DNA of 64,000 bases from Oscheius sp. JU75 (taxonomy: Eukaryota > Nematoda > Chromadorea > Rhabditida > Rhabditidae), in the NCBI GenBank assembly GCA_037178855.1, contig JASJZC010000007.1, forward strand, positions 3,410,001-3,474,000, in the 5' to 3' direction. Position numbers and translations under genes: made by a program. The notes under the pieces were generated by a model, which saw nothing but the letters and a program-made list of their open reading frames with translations, did no database searches and had not been told where the DNA came from. Of the stretch, positions 10,464 through 21,897 are shown piece by piece; within the stretch, counting starts at the first letter, position 1; the number at the start of each line of letters is the position of its first letter.

Positions 10464-12788
10464 TTTTGGTCAGAGCACGCTGTATTGCTCTTCTTGTACT
10501 GACTAAGCTGTATTTTTACCCATCAACAGTTGTCTGAAAACATTTGCAACATTCACCAAGCCGAGTCAATTGCAAGTTAACAGACATGATAAGAAAATAA
10601 GTCCATAAAACTTGGACTAATGACGTAAAAGCTGATAATGAAAGAGAAAACGAAAGCCAGAAAAGAGCACAAGGTTGCTTGTCGACAGGACAATACTCGG
10701 CTGATAACAGATTTTGCAAAAAGGAGCAGGATAAAATGAACAAAGGCTAAATAGGACCAAAGACAGTGTTTATCTGTGTCTGTGTACCACCCCTTCAGAA
10801 AGTAAGCAAGGGCTGTTTGTTTTTAACTGACCTTTGAGCTACAAGAAGATGGCGGAAAAGTAGGCAAGTTCCAAAGAGCAAGGATGTGCCAGCTTGACTG
10901 GTCAGAACAATGTGCCCTGACCAGACGTCACTATTGAAGTTTCTACGGGATACGCTGATTCAACTTGTGCATTGTATTTCGTGCTGGGAGGTCGCCGCAA
11001 CGCTGTCAAAGAAGCCAAATTACGAGTTGTACGACAATGAATGCTTTTCGAAAAATTGACTCATTGACTTTAAGAATTGAACCAATACTTCAGATTTTCA
11101 GGGATAAACTTTGGAACTTACTCGCAAGCTATTGTAGTTGTGATCGCGCCTTGACTGATGCACTTCCAGACTAGGCAGACAGGCAAAACGCGATACGAGG
11201 AAGAAAGAGCAGGTGAAGAGTTGCGCACTTTTACGTGTGAATCACGCAGCCAGAATGAACAGCTGGAGCTGGTGTGCCACAGGCGGTCAGCGGAAGAGAA
11301 ATCTTACGTAAAATAAACAAATAGCCGGCTCGCGCACCTGAAACGCGCATGTGCGCGACAGGCGTCGGTGACGACATCTCACTGACCGGAAGGAACTCAA
11401 ACACTGGTGCCAATGCCACTTAGCGCACTCGGACTCTTTGCATCAAAAAGCAAACAAATATCGGAGAGGTTCTTGATTTTGTGTTTTGGCAGCATTGGAA
11501 GGCCTGTGGAAACTAACCTCACTGTACAGACAGGGATACCAGCGCCGCATGATCTCGAGAGTGAGAGGGAGTCCGAGACCGAGCATGGAGCGCGCGAGGG
11601 CGTGAGAAAAGGAAACATGTCATCTCTTGTAACACCTGCGCTCAGTAAAATCCATGGATCTTTCAATGTTGCGCAACACAGACAGTCTTGGCTCGAAGCA
11701 CACGCAAAAGTTTGGTCGGAAGAAAGTACTACCGAAAAAGGATTTTGGGGGAGAGTTGGTCATTCTACTGCTGAGAGGGAAAGGAGGGATACGTCGAGAT
11801 TATGTGAGTGAAAGGAAGAAGGTCAGCGGGGAGGCTGCTTGAGGCGAAATTGGGGTCGACCGAGGACCTGCAACCGGTCCGACCCGGACGCGTACAACAC
11901 GTTCTCCGAACGAGAAAACACGCTTTTCCATGAGCTTGTCGTTGAGATGACCCTTGGCTACCTGATGTCCATCTTTGGCAAAAGACGAGAAATGCCGCTC
12001 CATTTGGGAGCAAAAGGAGGCAAGGCCATGTCGATAAAATTTGTTTTCAAACTGTCGAAAAAGATTCGTGACAGGACTACAGTTTTTGTTAGAAGCCAAA
12101 AAAACCCAAGCACGACAGGTTGCAAGGTAGATGAAAGGCGAGGAAAGAAACTGTCTGGAAAGCAATGGCAAACGTTTTCCAAAGAGGTAAAACTTAAAAG
12201 CCGAAGCATAAAGACAATAGGTAGAAAAGACTTATGAAAATGGGAAGACGACTATTGAATCCAAATTTGAGAAAAAAAGAGTTCAGAGCAAAAGTAAAGA
12301 ACGAGAGAAAGTTTCAAAAACGTTCTTGAGTGAAAGGGAATGTTGCACGTAGAAAAAGGAGGTTACGGGGTGAAAGCGAAACACTAAGGAGGCGCGGCTT
12401 GGATTGGGGTCGTCTGGACCCGCTCCCAGATGCTTATCCTCAAGATCCAGCTTCTCCAAATGAGCATTACCCTCGATCTCTTATGAAAACAAATTTACCA
12501 AGAAGTACTTTCTACTGTAAAAAGTTTTTACTTTGTTCTCACTCTATCGTGTTCTTAGAACTTTTAGGGTTCCTTCAAGGAAACTTTTCAACTGTCATTC
12601 AGGCGATTCATCTGTTCTTCGATAAACTATTTGTATGCCACATGGCCCATTATGTATCTCGCAAGTTATATGGGTCAGCTCGGAGAAAAACTAAATTAGG
12701 CATTGTCGTGTGCTTGACTATAACAGTAGACGAATGTCTCAAATTTATTTATTACTATTATAATGTTGAAATGTATTATCACCAGATG
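10464..12788. other. intergenic, upstream of ets-4
   Basis: Several open frames rich in Lys, Arg and Ser occur on the plus strand (11407-11811, 11839-12237, 12330-12950). They have no domain, no consistent splice structure and overlap equally open frames on the other strand. The end of the 206-codon frame at 12330-12950 is antisense to the TTR gene. I see no supported gene. Confidence 0.4.
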
Positions 12789-13293
12789 TTAGTGTTGGCA
12801 ATCCCTCGATTCTCCAGGCAGAAGCGCTTCGAGGTTCCAGGTACCAATGTCCAAAAGTTTGACAGGGTCTGTTCCTTTGCCAATGTACTGGTTGGGCAAC
12901 TCGAAGTTCCATCGACGTTGACAAGGCTAAAAGTTATGTGTGTAGTATAAAGTTTTTCATACCGTAACTCCATCATTGCAGTCGTGGTATATTTTGAGAT
13001 GAACGTCGATGGTTGTCAGCTCTTTTGTCGTTCCATTCACTAGAAACGTTCCCTCCATATCAGTCCGTTTTTCATCAAGAACATCGTCTTGATCTGGTCC
13101 AAAATCATCGTCAACAAGTTTTACTTGGACATCTCTAGCCGGCTTGGAACCACAGAGAAACTTTCCTCTCACCTGAAATATAAATGAGTGAGCAGACTAT
13201 CTGACATACCCCATAACTTTGCTGGCCGTCTCCTCTCTTGGGAGAGGCTAATGACAGGAGGACAATTGCAGACAAAACGAACAACTTGAGCAT
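12789..13293 (-). CDS. transthyretin-like family (TTR) secreted protein 1
   Basis: Three exons. Exon 1 from the ATG at 13293, directly after a TTCTTCAG acceptor, encodes the signal peptide MLKLFVLSAIVLLSLAS. Exon 2 starts VRGKFLCGSKPARDVQVKL and contains the family hallmarks DDDFGPDQDDVLDEKRTD, the EGTFLVNG strand and LKIYHDCNDG. Exon 3 (PCQRRWNFELPNQYI ... PGESRDCQH, then TAA) supplies the conserved C-terminal cysteine. TTR proteins are nematode-specific secreted beta-sandwich proteins; C. elegans TTR-52 bridges phosphatidylserine on dying cells to a phagocytic receptor, but most members have no known ligand. Same strand as the next TTR gene, about 145 bp away, so the two look like a tandem duplication. 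Confidence 0.9.
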
Positions 13294-13437
13294 CTGAAGA
13301 ATATACAACAAATGAGAATAGTTGGTGGTATAACATGGAACAACCGAAACTTATGAATGAAAAGCAATAGAGAAAGTTTATTAAGAGTTTAGCTGCAGTC
13401 TTTCGATTCTTTTTCCAGTTCAACCTGAAAACAAATT

Positions 13438-13923
13438 TTACTCTGGCAGTCTATGGATCGTCACCTCCAAATTCAGATCACCTAAATCCATGGTCATTGT
13501 CGGCTCTGGTCCATCAGCGATGTATTTAGAGGGAACTCGAATCTTCCATTTACGTTGGCATTTCTGAAATCGAACACTGATGGCTCTTCAAGTAACCAAC
13601 CCGTTCTCGAGCGTTGCATTCGTGATAGATTCTGATTTCTGGGTCGATGATGCTGATTTCTTCTGTAGAGCCGGAGAGGGTGAACTCTCCAGCTGTGTTG
13701 GTGTTTGTTTGGGCTATGAAATCGTTTGGATCAGGTCCGTAACCTAAAACATGACATAGGAAAATAACAAATGTACTTTGCCTGCATCCTGATCTATGAG
13801 CTTCACGAGAATGTCGTTTGCTGGTTCCTGTCCACATCTCAGCTTCCCCTTCACAGCAACCGATTGAGTACGGAATCCGAATGCTACGGCAATCAAACAA
13901 ACTGCCAACAACATATAGCGCAT
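13438..13923 (-). CDS. transthyretin-like family (TTR) secreted protein 2
   Basis: Starts at 13923 (MRYMLLAVCLIAVAFGF, signal peptide). The mature part has VKGKLRCGQEPANDILVKL, GYGPDPNDFIAQTNT, TAGEFTLSGSTEEI and IRIYHECN, and the last exon reads KCQRKWKIRVPSKYI. The protein ends HRLPE, so it lacks the final SRDC(Q/I)H cysteine motif that TTR 1 keeps and one disulphide partner may be missing. The first intron (13781-13744, 38 bp) has a GC-AG boundary, CAG|gcaaag; a GT donor there would break the frame. Sits just upstream of TTR 1 on the same strand. Confidence 0.87.
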
Positions 13924-14129
13924 CTTTAACGAAATGATGAGAACCTCGGGTGAAAATAAAAGAAATCAACAGATCGATGTGATGTGTTATCGGAGTTAAG
14001 AGCCAAAACACGTGATAACAGTTGGTATGTGGCTCTTAAAGTGTGATTAGTTGACGAATGAGGTCTCCATTGACCACAACAAGATTTCCCATACGAATAT
14101 TGACAAGTTTATTGTTTAGATCATTCTTT

Positions 14130-16311
14130 TTAGATTTCAACTTCGATGAAGTCGTAGGTCGGTGCTGGGCTTGGAGTTCGAGGATGCAGATTTCTTCTTC
14201 GAAGAGATAAAGTAGTACTTTCCATATCAGACGACTGCTCCAAACTAGTCTGGGAGACGTTTCGGCTCGGCTCGACACTAGTGCTTGGCGGTGACTCGTT
14301 CGACCCAGACTCTTTATCAGCTTGTTCAAAGCACCATTTGTTTCCGATCTCAAGCGCGTATGAAATCTTTTGACTGGTGACTTACTGCGACAACGATCAA
14401 TTTCAGTGCTAATTCACCGAACAAGAATGTGGCAGCAACAGCTAAACCGCCAAGAAGTATCCAAAAGGCTCCTTGGGCCCTCTTCAAGTCCAAGTAACCC
14501 AAATCTGAAGTTGATGTAAGAAAATGATAAGCTAGGAAAACTTTTTGGTTCTGTACTGTTGCAAACATTCCATCTCTGCGAGTACACGTAGCTATTGTAA
14601 TCATTCATCCACTTAATGATGAATCCGCGCTCATCCATACCTCTGATTCTGAAACTGAATGTGACTTTCTGGAAGAACTTTGATACCTCGTAGAAAAGAA
14701 GGAAGAATAGTTCGAATTTAATTGAAGCGGTACGGATAGGTAAGCTGGCAAAATACCTTCTGTTAACAAGAAGAGGTGACAATCAGTGTAGGCGTAGTAT
14801 TGCAGTGTTTCCCATGGTCCCAGAAGTACATAGCCGCTGCTATTGTGTAGTACTTCAATCGCTAATACCAATTCCATCAATTTCAAAAATCTCTTCACAG
14901 AGACTACCTCTATTGTAGCCGTTGACATACAAAACACGATGATTGACAGAAATTTCATGCCAGAGCTGCTTGTAGACCGGAAGATCGGAGCGCTGTAATG
15001 TTGTAGCTTGGCTAAGGAAATGGTTACCGCAATCATCTCTGTCCTCGTTTTAGAGTTTCCATCCATCAGGAGTTTGTACTTTCCTTGTCTCACAACCGTA
15101 ACAAGACCGTCGATGTCTTTAATAAATAACAATCCAAAAATCTTGCATTACGATACCTTGGAATGGAAGAGCCATCTTCTCTACAGCAAACAAGGCAACC
15201 AGACTTCCAGTGAAGGTAGCCATTAGAGTTATACTGGCTAGCCACCAAAGAGCAATTAAAACCCGACAACTCCACGATCTTGGCTGGTTGAACAATCCTA
15301 AATATGTTTTCTAACAAAAAGAGAACTCTTACCTTGTTGAACAAAGATTGAATAGAATATCCAAACACATTCTCCGTATCCATAAGTCATTTCATTGAAG
15401 ACGATCCGGATAACTCGACTGATGATAAGAAGAACTCCGGCAGATACAATAATGCTTAGAGCGGTAGTCACCCACACCTACAACTTTAGGGTACATTTTA
15501 AATAGTAAGACGTTTCCTACTTGCCACTTAAAAGGAGCTGTCACAATCAACATTGTGCGGTCCTCATATTTTTCAGGTGACCGGATAAGCATTCCAGTCA
15601 TTTCGTACTGGAACGGGTAAGTCAAATCAGAAATCAAGCTTCGGCTGTAGTCCATAATTGCTGCTCCGGCAATGATATCCACTTCCTGAACACGGCTTGG
15701 AAATGTAAAAGCGGGTACTCACTTTTCTACTCAATGCATGGAATGCTGCATCCCAGGATCCACTTTCTTGGTCAGTTGCTGTAAGGTTCACCACCTAAAG
15801 AAAAACTTTTGATAGGCTTTTCACGATATTACGAACTGTATAGGTCAAGTTGAGCATTTCCGCCATTTCCTTCAATATTTCTATCACGATTCCCGGTCCA
15901 TATCCTTTGTCAGTTGGAGCAGCGTCCGAAAAGTTCACATAGTTTACCTGAACTTATGTTTGAATAACACGCACACTTTTTTTTTACATATGGAGGTTCA
16001 ATAGCAGGTACTGTGATCCTCAGACTCTTTCCTCTCAATAAACTTGCAGGAATCTTCTTGCTTGTACTGTGCTAAACCCCTACATTATTTCTGAAGACTT
16101 GCATTTACCTGATATGGTTGAAGCCCGATATTTTTAGAATTTATGAGAGGCTGTGATAGTCGTATAGCTGAACAGTTCATAATTTCTAATGGAAAATGTT
16201 ACCTGTGTTCACTTGATTGACAATTTCATCTGTGTCAAAAGCAAAAAGACCATCGCGTAATGGGAAGGTTTCAAGCTGGACGGAAAGTCTGATTAACATC
16301 AGCAGGAGCAT
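14130..16311 (-). CDS. divergent ionotropic glutamate-receptor-like channel
   Basis: About a dozen exons with 35-45 bp introns. Order: short N-terminus; S1 (LRITVPAIEPPY, KGYGPGIVIEILKEMAE); AGAAIMDYSRSL before TYPF; M1 (ALSIIVSAGVLLIISRV); pore (FYSIFVQQGLF); M3 (WWLASITLMATFTGSLVALF); S2 (NSSGYVLLGPWETLQYYAYT ... DERGFIIKWMNDYN); M4 (FWILLGGLAVAATFLFGELA); a Ser/Pro-rich tail ending FIEVEI. Only about 70 residues precede S1, so the large amino-terminal domain is absent, as in insect IRs and some nematode receptors. The S1 arginine aligns, but the Pro and Thr that contact glutamate in APLTITLVR are replaced, and SYTANLAAF in M3 is changed. The ligand is probably not glutamate. Upstream exons to about 16750 are possible. 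The last intron (37 bp) uses a weak TTGAG acceptor. Confidence 0.85.
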
Positions 16312-17336
16312 AGCGAATAGGTAAGTGGATAGAGTCGGATTTCATCTTAGATAGGCCCATTGAGCTGTTTGCTCATAATGTTATTCCCAATCTTTGATTC
16401 CACGATCATTGCATTCTTCTCTAACACCTCACAATTCGAATGCAGCACATCATTTTGTTGACGTATGCCTCCTGTCTTTTGATTCTCTCAGTAACATGGC
16501 TATGGAAATCACAAATCACAAGCGTCCAAGACGGTGGAATGGAAGTTTGTACGGCTTTTAAGGTTTTTCTTTGCGATATATAAATAGCGATACAAATTCC
16601 CTCCGGGCTTCCATTGCGAAAAGAGGACAATACTGTGGTAGACTGTGTCTTGCCACGACATCTGGCCTAGACATTAAAACTGTGCGGCGGTGTTTAAAAA
16701 GCTGTTTCACTGAATCCTGGAAAGTGATTGTTGACTTTACTTTCAAATAATTGCCTTTTTATAAACAGCAATTTTAGAACTTTTAAAAGTTATGTACTTT
16801 TGAGCACACTTTTGAGTTATGTGTAATTTTCGAACAAAACAAATGTTCCAACGTGGAAGCTCAGATGTTTTTACTTTTTACTCTTGATCAATCCCTGTAT
16901 TTGTGAACACTCAGAGTGCTGCGAAAAAGATGTGTTAGTTGCCAGAGGTAGACACTTGTGTCGTTTCTAAGCCTTCACTTTTCACAGCTTATCACTCTTT
17001 TGCGACGCTTATCGATACGGCTCTTTTATGTCTGAAGCGGCGACGTTTTCCATTTGTGCTTAAAAACGCCTCGCTCAAATAGATAGCACGAATATTGGAC
17101 AGGGTTCCCACGACCGCAAATAAAAGAGGAAGCACCGGGGGCCCAGAGTCTTGCGTCATCTCGCGAAACAGTTATCGGGTTCAACGTTCTGATATTGTCT
17201 CTCATGCCCTCTGTCTGTTGCTATAGTTCTGGCAAAAACCCAACTCGGACCATAAGAATGTGTAATCCAAACAGTCTCAACTCTTTTGCAAACATTCAGT
17301 TGCTGCATTTATCTATTCCATTCGACTCTTTTTCAG
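16312..17336. other. region between the receptor gene and cdf-1
   Basis: Minus-strand open frames at 16421-16630 and 16558-16746, plus a codon-like stretch near 16371-16440 (reading IGNNIMSKQLNGPI), could be further 5' exons of the receptor gene. I could not join them with good splice sites. The remainder is the likely promoter of cdf-1. Confidence 0.35.
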
Positions 17337-19513
17337 ATGACAGACTCTCCATCCACGTCGCAACCGCAGAAAGAAGAAGGAAAGTCAAAAACTAAAAGTC
17401 AAGTCTGTGGAAATCATAGCAACGAGGCTGCAGAGAAACGGTTGCTGGCGAGAATCGAGGCGGAAAATGATGCTCATTCCCACGAACAGGAACATGATGA
17501 ACACGAGTAAGTCCTCTTTCTCTAGTTTCACATTTATTTAGCACAAACACGACCAAGGTTTCGATCATGATCGTCCTCACGTTCATCTTTTTTGTGATTG
17601 AACTCACTTTCGGCTTCATCAACAGATCAATCGCACTTCTGGCCGACTCGTACCACATGCTGTCGGATGTAATGGCTTTGTGTGTGGCTCTCATCTGTCT
17701 CAGGGTTTGTTATCGACTCATACCGTCTTGCCCTGATAATCTATTGATAACCCGCCACGTTTATCCTATACAAACAGTGAGAGGGTGCGTTTATTGACGA
17801 TTGGTCATCCTTTCGCTGTTTACTTTCACAGCGCCTTTTAATAGTTGTGACTAAACCTAAGAGAAATCAGAAGAACAAATTGCAGATATCAAAGAGAAAG
17901 TCGAAGAACAATGGATTTGGATGGGTGCGCGCCGAAGTTCTTGGAGCTTTGGTCAATGGAGTCTTCCTGCTCACAATGTGCTTCATGATCTCGTTGGAGT
18001 CGGCTGGACGGCTCATACATCCGGCTAGAATGACTCACCCTGTTCAGGTAAAAGGATTTCAGTACATTTTTAAACTTGGAATAGGTTTTGATCGTCGGTG
18101 TCATTGGACTTCTCATCAACGTGGTAGGAATTGGTCTATTCCACGGAGGACATGGTCACTCCCATGGCGGAGGAGGAGGAGGACATGGACACAGTCACGA
18201 CAATAAGGTCCGAACTTGTCTTTTTGTCGTAAACGGCATTTATAGAAAGGCCACAAACACAGCCACAATGCGAAACCTGATCACGACGACCATGGCCACG
18301 AAGAAGAATTGGAGCTAGTCGAAAGTACGACAGACATCCAGAAAAAGACAGGAAGATCATTGAGCCATTTGAGTAACGAAGTCTCACACAACGTATGTTA
18401 CATTTTTTTTCTTTTGTGGCCTGACGAAGGTGAGGTTATGTTTTTAGCTATCCATGATCGTTGGCAGCGGCTCCAAACAAGTAAGATCGGTTTCTTTTCA
18501 TTACCGAATCAAAAATCACCGTTAACCCTAGCACTGCCTGTAATAGTACACAGTTCTTAAGGTGTTGGTACCGGTCAAACCATGCATGCAACCGTGAATG
18601 AACTCTTTACACAAACTTCTTGAATAATGTTAACAGTTCTTTTCAGCATCTCGCACTGAAAATGGTGAATCTGGACGACGCTATCCCGCAGGAAGAATAT
18701 GAGGACGAGGAAGCTGCTTCTGCCTTGAAGAAGAAAATGAGAGGTTCGGAAATTCCAACAACTTGTTCTATTTAACGTTTAGAAGCTGAGAACTTGAACA
18801 TGAGAGGCGTCTTCCTTCACATAGTCTCCGATGCCATCGGATCTGTCTTTGTCGTTCTGACTGCTTGCTGTGCCATATGGGCTCCAGCTTCCATGGAAAA
18901 GGTGACTCTCTATATGGATCCTGTCCTGAGGTATAATCAATTTCAGTTTGTTACCTCTTTTCAGTTTGATTTTGGTGTCCCTCATCTGCTTCTCCGCTTA
19001 TCGGCTGGTGAGCGAGACATCCTTCATCTTGCTTGGCAAGCCTCCAGCTTTTGTTGACTATGGTATCATTGAGAAGGATATCAAAAAGGTTTTATTCTTT
19101 AAAAAAAGCTCATAGCCTAAGTATTAGATTCAAGGAGTTGCCGCGGTCCCCGAGGTCAGGGTTTGGACACTTGTCTCTAATAGACACCTGGCTACCGCTG
19201 TGGTATTCACAGTTGACCTTACCATGCCATTATCGATTTAGGTTGAGTTCTGCTCAGCTGCTGCATTCGACCAGGCAGCACCCAAAATCCGCAAAATCTT
19301 CCACAATTCTAGCATTCATTCATTGACTCTGCAGCCCATCTTTTCTTCGGTATAGCTTTTTAGCTTTTCTTTTCATTTATAAATTTTCAGACCTGCTGCC
19401 GAACGATTCCTTCTTCGCCATGTGAAAGGATCGTTGAGACCCCCGAATCGGACGAGCCATCGAACAACAACGACGGAGCACAGCAGCCATTGCTCACGTC
19501 CAAAAATAACTAA
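17337..19513 (+). CDS. cdf-1: zinc exporter of the cation diffusion facilitator family (SLC30A1 / CDF-1)
   Basis: Twelve exons sum to 1473 nt, or 490 residues. The ATG follows TTTTTCAG directly. After a charged N-terminus come TM1-TM2 with the zinc-site motif SYHMLSDV (H-x3-D), then GWVRAEVLGALVNGVFLL, a His-rich cytosolic loop (GGHGHSHGGGGGGHGHSHD, continued in exon 5 by GHKHSHNAKPDHDDHGHEE), and TM5 NMRGVFLHIVSDAIGS with the second H-x3-D. The C-terminal cytosolic domain keeps VRVWTLVSNRHLATA and IFHNSSIHSLTLQPIF. NMRGVFLH plus this tail match ZnT1/CDF-1 rather than ZnT2-type vesicular transporters. It exports Zn2+ in exchange for protons at the plasma membrane. In C. elegans, cdf-1 supports zinc tolerance and Ras signalling in the vulva. 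Confidence 0.93.
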
Positions 19514-19745
19514 TATCCCTTCTCTTATCCAGTTTTCCGCTGTGATTTGAAGCTTTATGGTGGCATTTTGGTGCAGCTCTGTGATGCTTTAATTTCCCGA
19601 GTTCCTGTTGTGCATGCAACACATATCATTTGGAATATCATGACTATTGCAAATAAACTTTTATTGATCAAAACGGATGACACAGACAAGGAGTATCCTA
19701 GCATACTGAGAGCAGGTGTATGTCGTTCTAAAGCAGCTATACAGA

Positions 19746-21033
19746 ATGTCGTCTAACTCCTACATGGTCACTGCCGAACTAACTATTGATTTAGAACCAG
19801 ATGGTTTCGAAGAACCAATTACTCCCACTTTACCTCCTACGAGTAATGAACAGGTATTAAACCTTTTTCTACTCCCAACCGTATTCAGCGCTTCTTGACC
19901 CGACTCAGTTGCAAACCGATAAGCAAAGATAGGATGCAATTCAACATTCCGGAAAGCATAGCGTGAGTTTCATTCCTACATTTATGTGCAAACTACAGGG
20001 TGTCTAATTTAACAAAAGAAGCGATCACTGTGTTGGAAGAACACTTGAACATCGATCAGGTTGGGACCATGTACAATTGGGAAGCTATAGCATCCAACCT
20101 GGGCTTAACCATGGACAACATTATGGTGAGACTTTTCTTTTTTTCCATCATCTCTTACAGAGTTTGATGTCGAACTCAAAAACTACTGGTTTACTTCACA
20201 AATGTTCACAAATCAAATTGTGCAAACTGATTGATGCCTTGGCAGCTATCAATAGGATAGACACACTGTTTTCTCTTCATATGTTGGAAATTGAAAAACG
20301 ACTTTACAGAGGCAAGACCGAAAAGAATAAGATTTATTTATGTCATTTAAAGAAAAAGTGAAACCTGCGGTAACTCTTTCTGCTCCACCTCCAGACTATT
20401 TTCAACAACCTACAGCGTACATCGCCACAGATACATATGATTCTAGTGTCCAGCCTGGAGGTATACTTGTAATCAGTTTTTGCGGAAACTCCAAAGAGGA
20501 AAAGAAGGATGTCAAATGGCTGCTGAAGAACATGAAGTGGGTGTCTATCTATTTCGAACGCCCACAATCTTTAAGAAACAAGAACGATGGAAAAAAATTG
20601 ATTTATTCGTTGGAAGATGTGGTAGCAGACTCTAACGTAGAAGAAACTGCGAAGGATGCGTTTCAAAAAGTGGGTTTTATCACGATCTTTATAAACAGTT
20701 ACAGGCAGAACACGTTGTCTTTTGTCTGACGCCTTCCTTGATGCATCTTCTGCAGAACAAGGACACAAACGACCACAGTATTTCCATACGAAGTATACTC
20801 TATACTTCAATGCTAGCCGATCAAGAGTTTGTCTACAACAAATGCAAAAACTTCAGATTCAGAGCAGTTATCTTTGAAGTAGATTCCATTTCGCTTCTGT
20901 ACAGTTTTCTAACTTTTAGAGCAATCCCGTCGATGTTGGACTTATCTGTTGGGCACGAGCAACTATACAATATCCATTTCCGAGCGCGGCTTTAAAACTT
21001 TTTGTAAAGCTGGAACTGTTAGTTAACGAATAA
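19746..21033 (+). CDS. actl-1: Death + SEFIR domain adaptor, ACT1-like (IL-17 pathway)
   Basis: Seven exons (19746-19853, 19889-19962, 19999-20125, 20161-20311, 20353-20669, 20705-20878, 20920-21033) give 354 residues. Residues about 60-150 resemble a Death domain (TVLEEHLNIDQVGTMYNWEA, IASNLGLTMDNIM, LIDALAAINRIDTLF). After a proline-rich linker comes a SEFIR-type domain: ILVISFCGNSKEEKKDVKWL, AEHVVFCLTPS, ADQEFVYNKCKNFRFRAVIF; the last aligns with the conserved EF....NFRF..V.F segment of IL-17 receptors and ACT1. Such an adaptor would couple SEFIR receptors to downstream kinases in the cytosol, as ACTL-1 does for C. elegans IL-17 signalling. Exon 4 ends at a GC donor (20312-20352, AGAG|gcaaga). 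It follows cdf-1 by about 230 bp on the same strand. Confidence 0.8.
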
Positions 21034-21897
21034 AACACTATGGTGGACGGCTACGGGTGAATGCATGATCTCAAAAAGAAATAAATGTTTATCTGTTAAG
21101 ATTTGTTTCTTTTGCTTCGATTATCGAGGGTTGCGTCTACTTCTTACCATGTTCACACTTTCCAACACGGCCTCATTTATCACATTGTCGTCCTTTGACG
21201 GCTTTGACAATCGGTTCCTTTCCCAAGAACATTTATTTGCGAGCCAGCATGCTCTTGAAAAGTGAGATTTTCACACTTGCTAGGTTGTTGAAGGTCGTGT
21301 TCAGAAATACGTTTTGTAAACAAACATTTGAAGCAACTGCTGGAGGGTTTTCAATAACAATCCTCGTTCATCTTAGACGGAGGCATGACTAGCTCTGCAA
21401 ATTGCAATTCTTCCTCGCCTGGTCATTGAGGGCACCGTATGCAGGCTAAAAGTCTGGCATGAAGTCTGATTCACTCGGACCATATCATATGCTCGTTTAC
21501 CATCACTAGATCGCTTTTCTGACGGCTGTCAATCGGTGAGGATTGGTGCCTCTTATCTTCTACTCAGCAACGGTTCCTATCTTTGTGTTTTCAGGCCGGC
21601 TGTTTGCTTCCACCTGTTCCCTTCAATCTTGCTCTCTTTTTTTTCTTTAGAATATGAAATTTTGCCTTTGACGCTAAGTTAAAAGTAGAAAGTAAGAGTT
21701 TCCGACCACTTGTTCACATTTGGCAAGGTCAAAACATATGCCTCATTCCTTGGCGATTCAATTTTGAATGCTATTATAGGCGGTCTCCGAACCGGGGCAG
21801 TAAGGCGGTCTTTTCTCTGAGGAATGCTGACTCATTGCCCTTCTCTCTTATTTGCTCCTTTTTTGGTCCTTTCAACTGTCCTCTTTTCTTTCAGACT
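21034..21897. other. intergenic before the LRR gene
   Basis: Pyrimidine-rich patches and short frames only. The frame at 21065-21265 has no domain. Probably the promoter and 5' region of the LRR gene. Confidence 0.4.

Noticed and set aside
11407-12237. Lys/Arg-rich open frames upstream of ets-4
   Set aside because: Similar-length frames are open on both strands, there is no splice structure and the composition is unlike the confirmed genes.
12330-12950. 206-codon open frame on the plus strand
   Set aside because: No domain or signal; its last third is the antisense of TTR 1 exons, which are clearly real on the minus strand.
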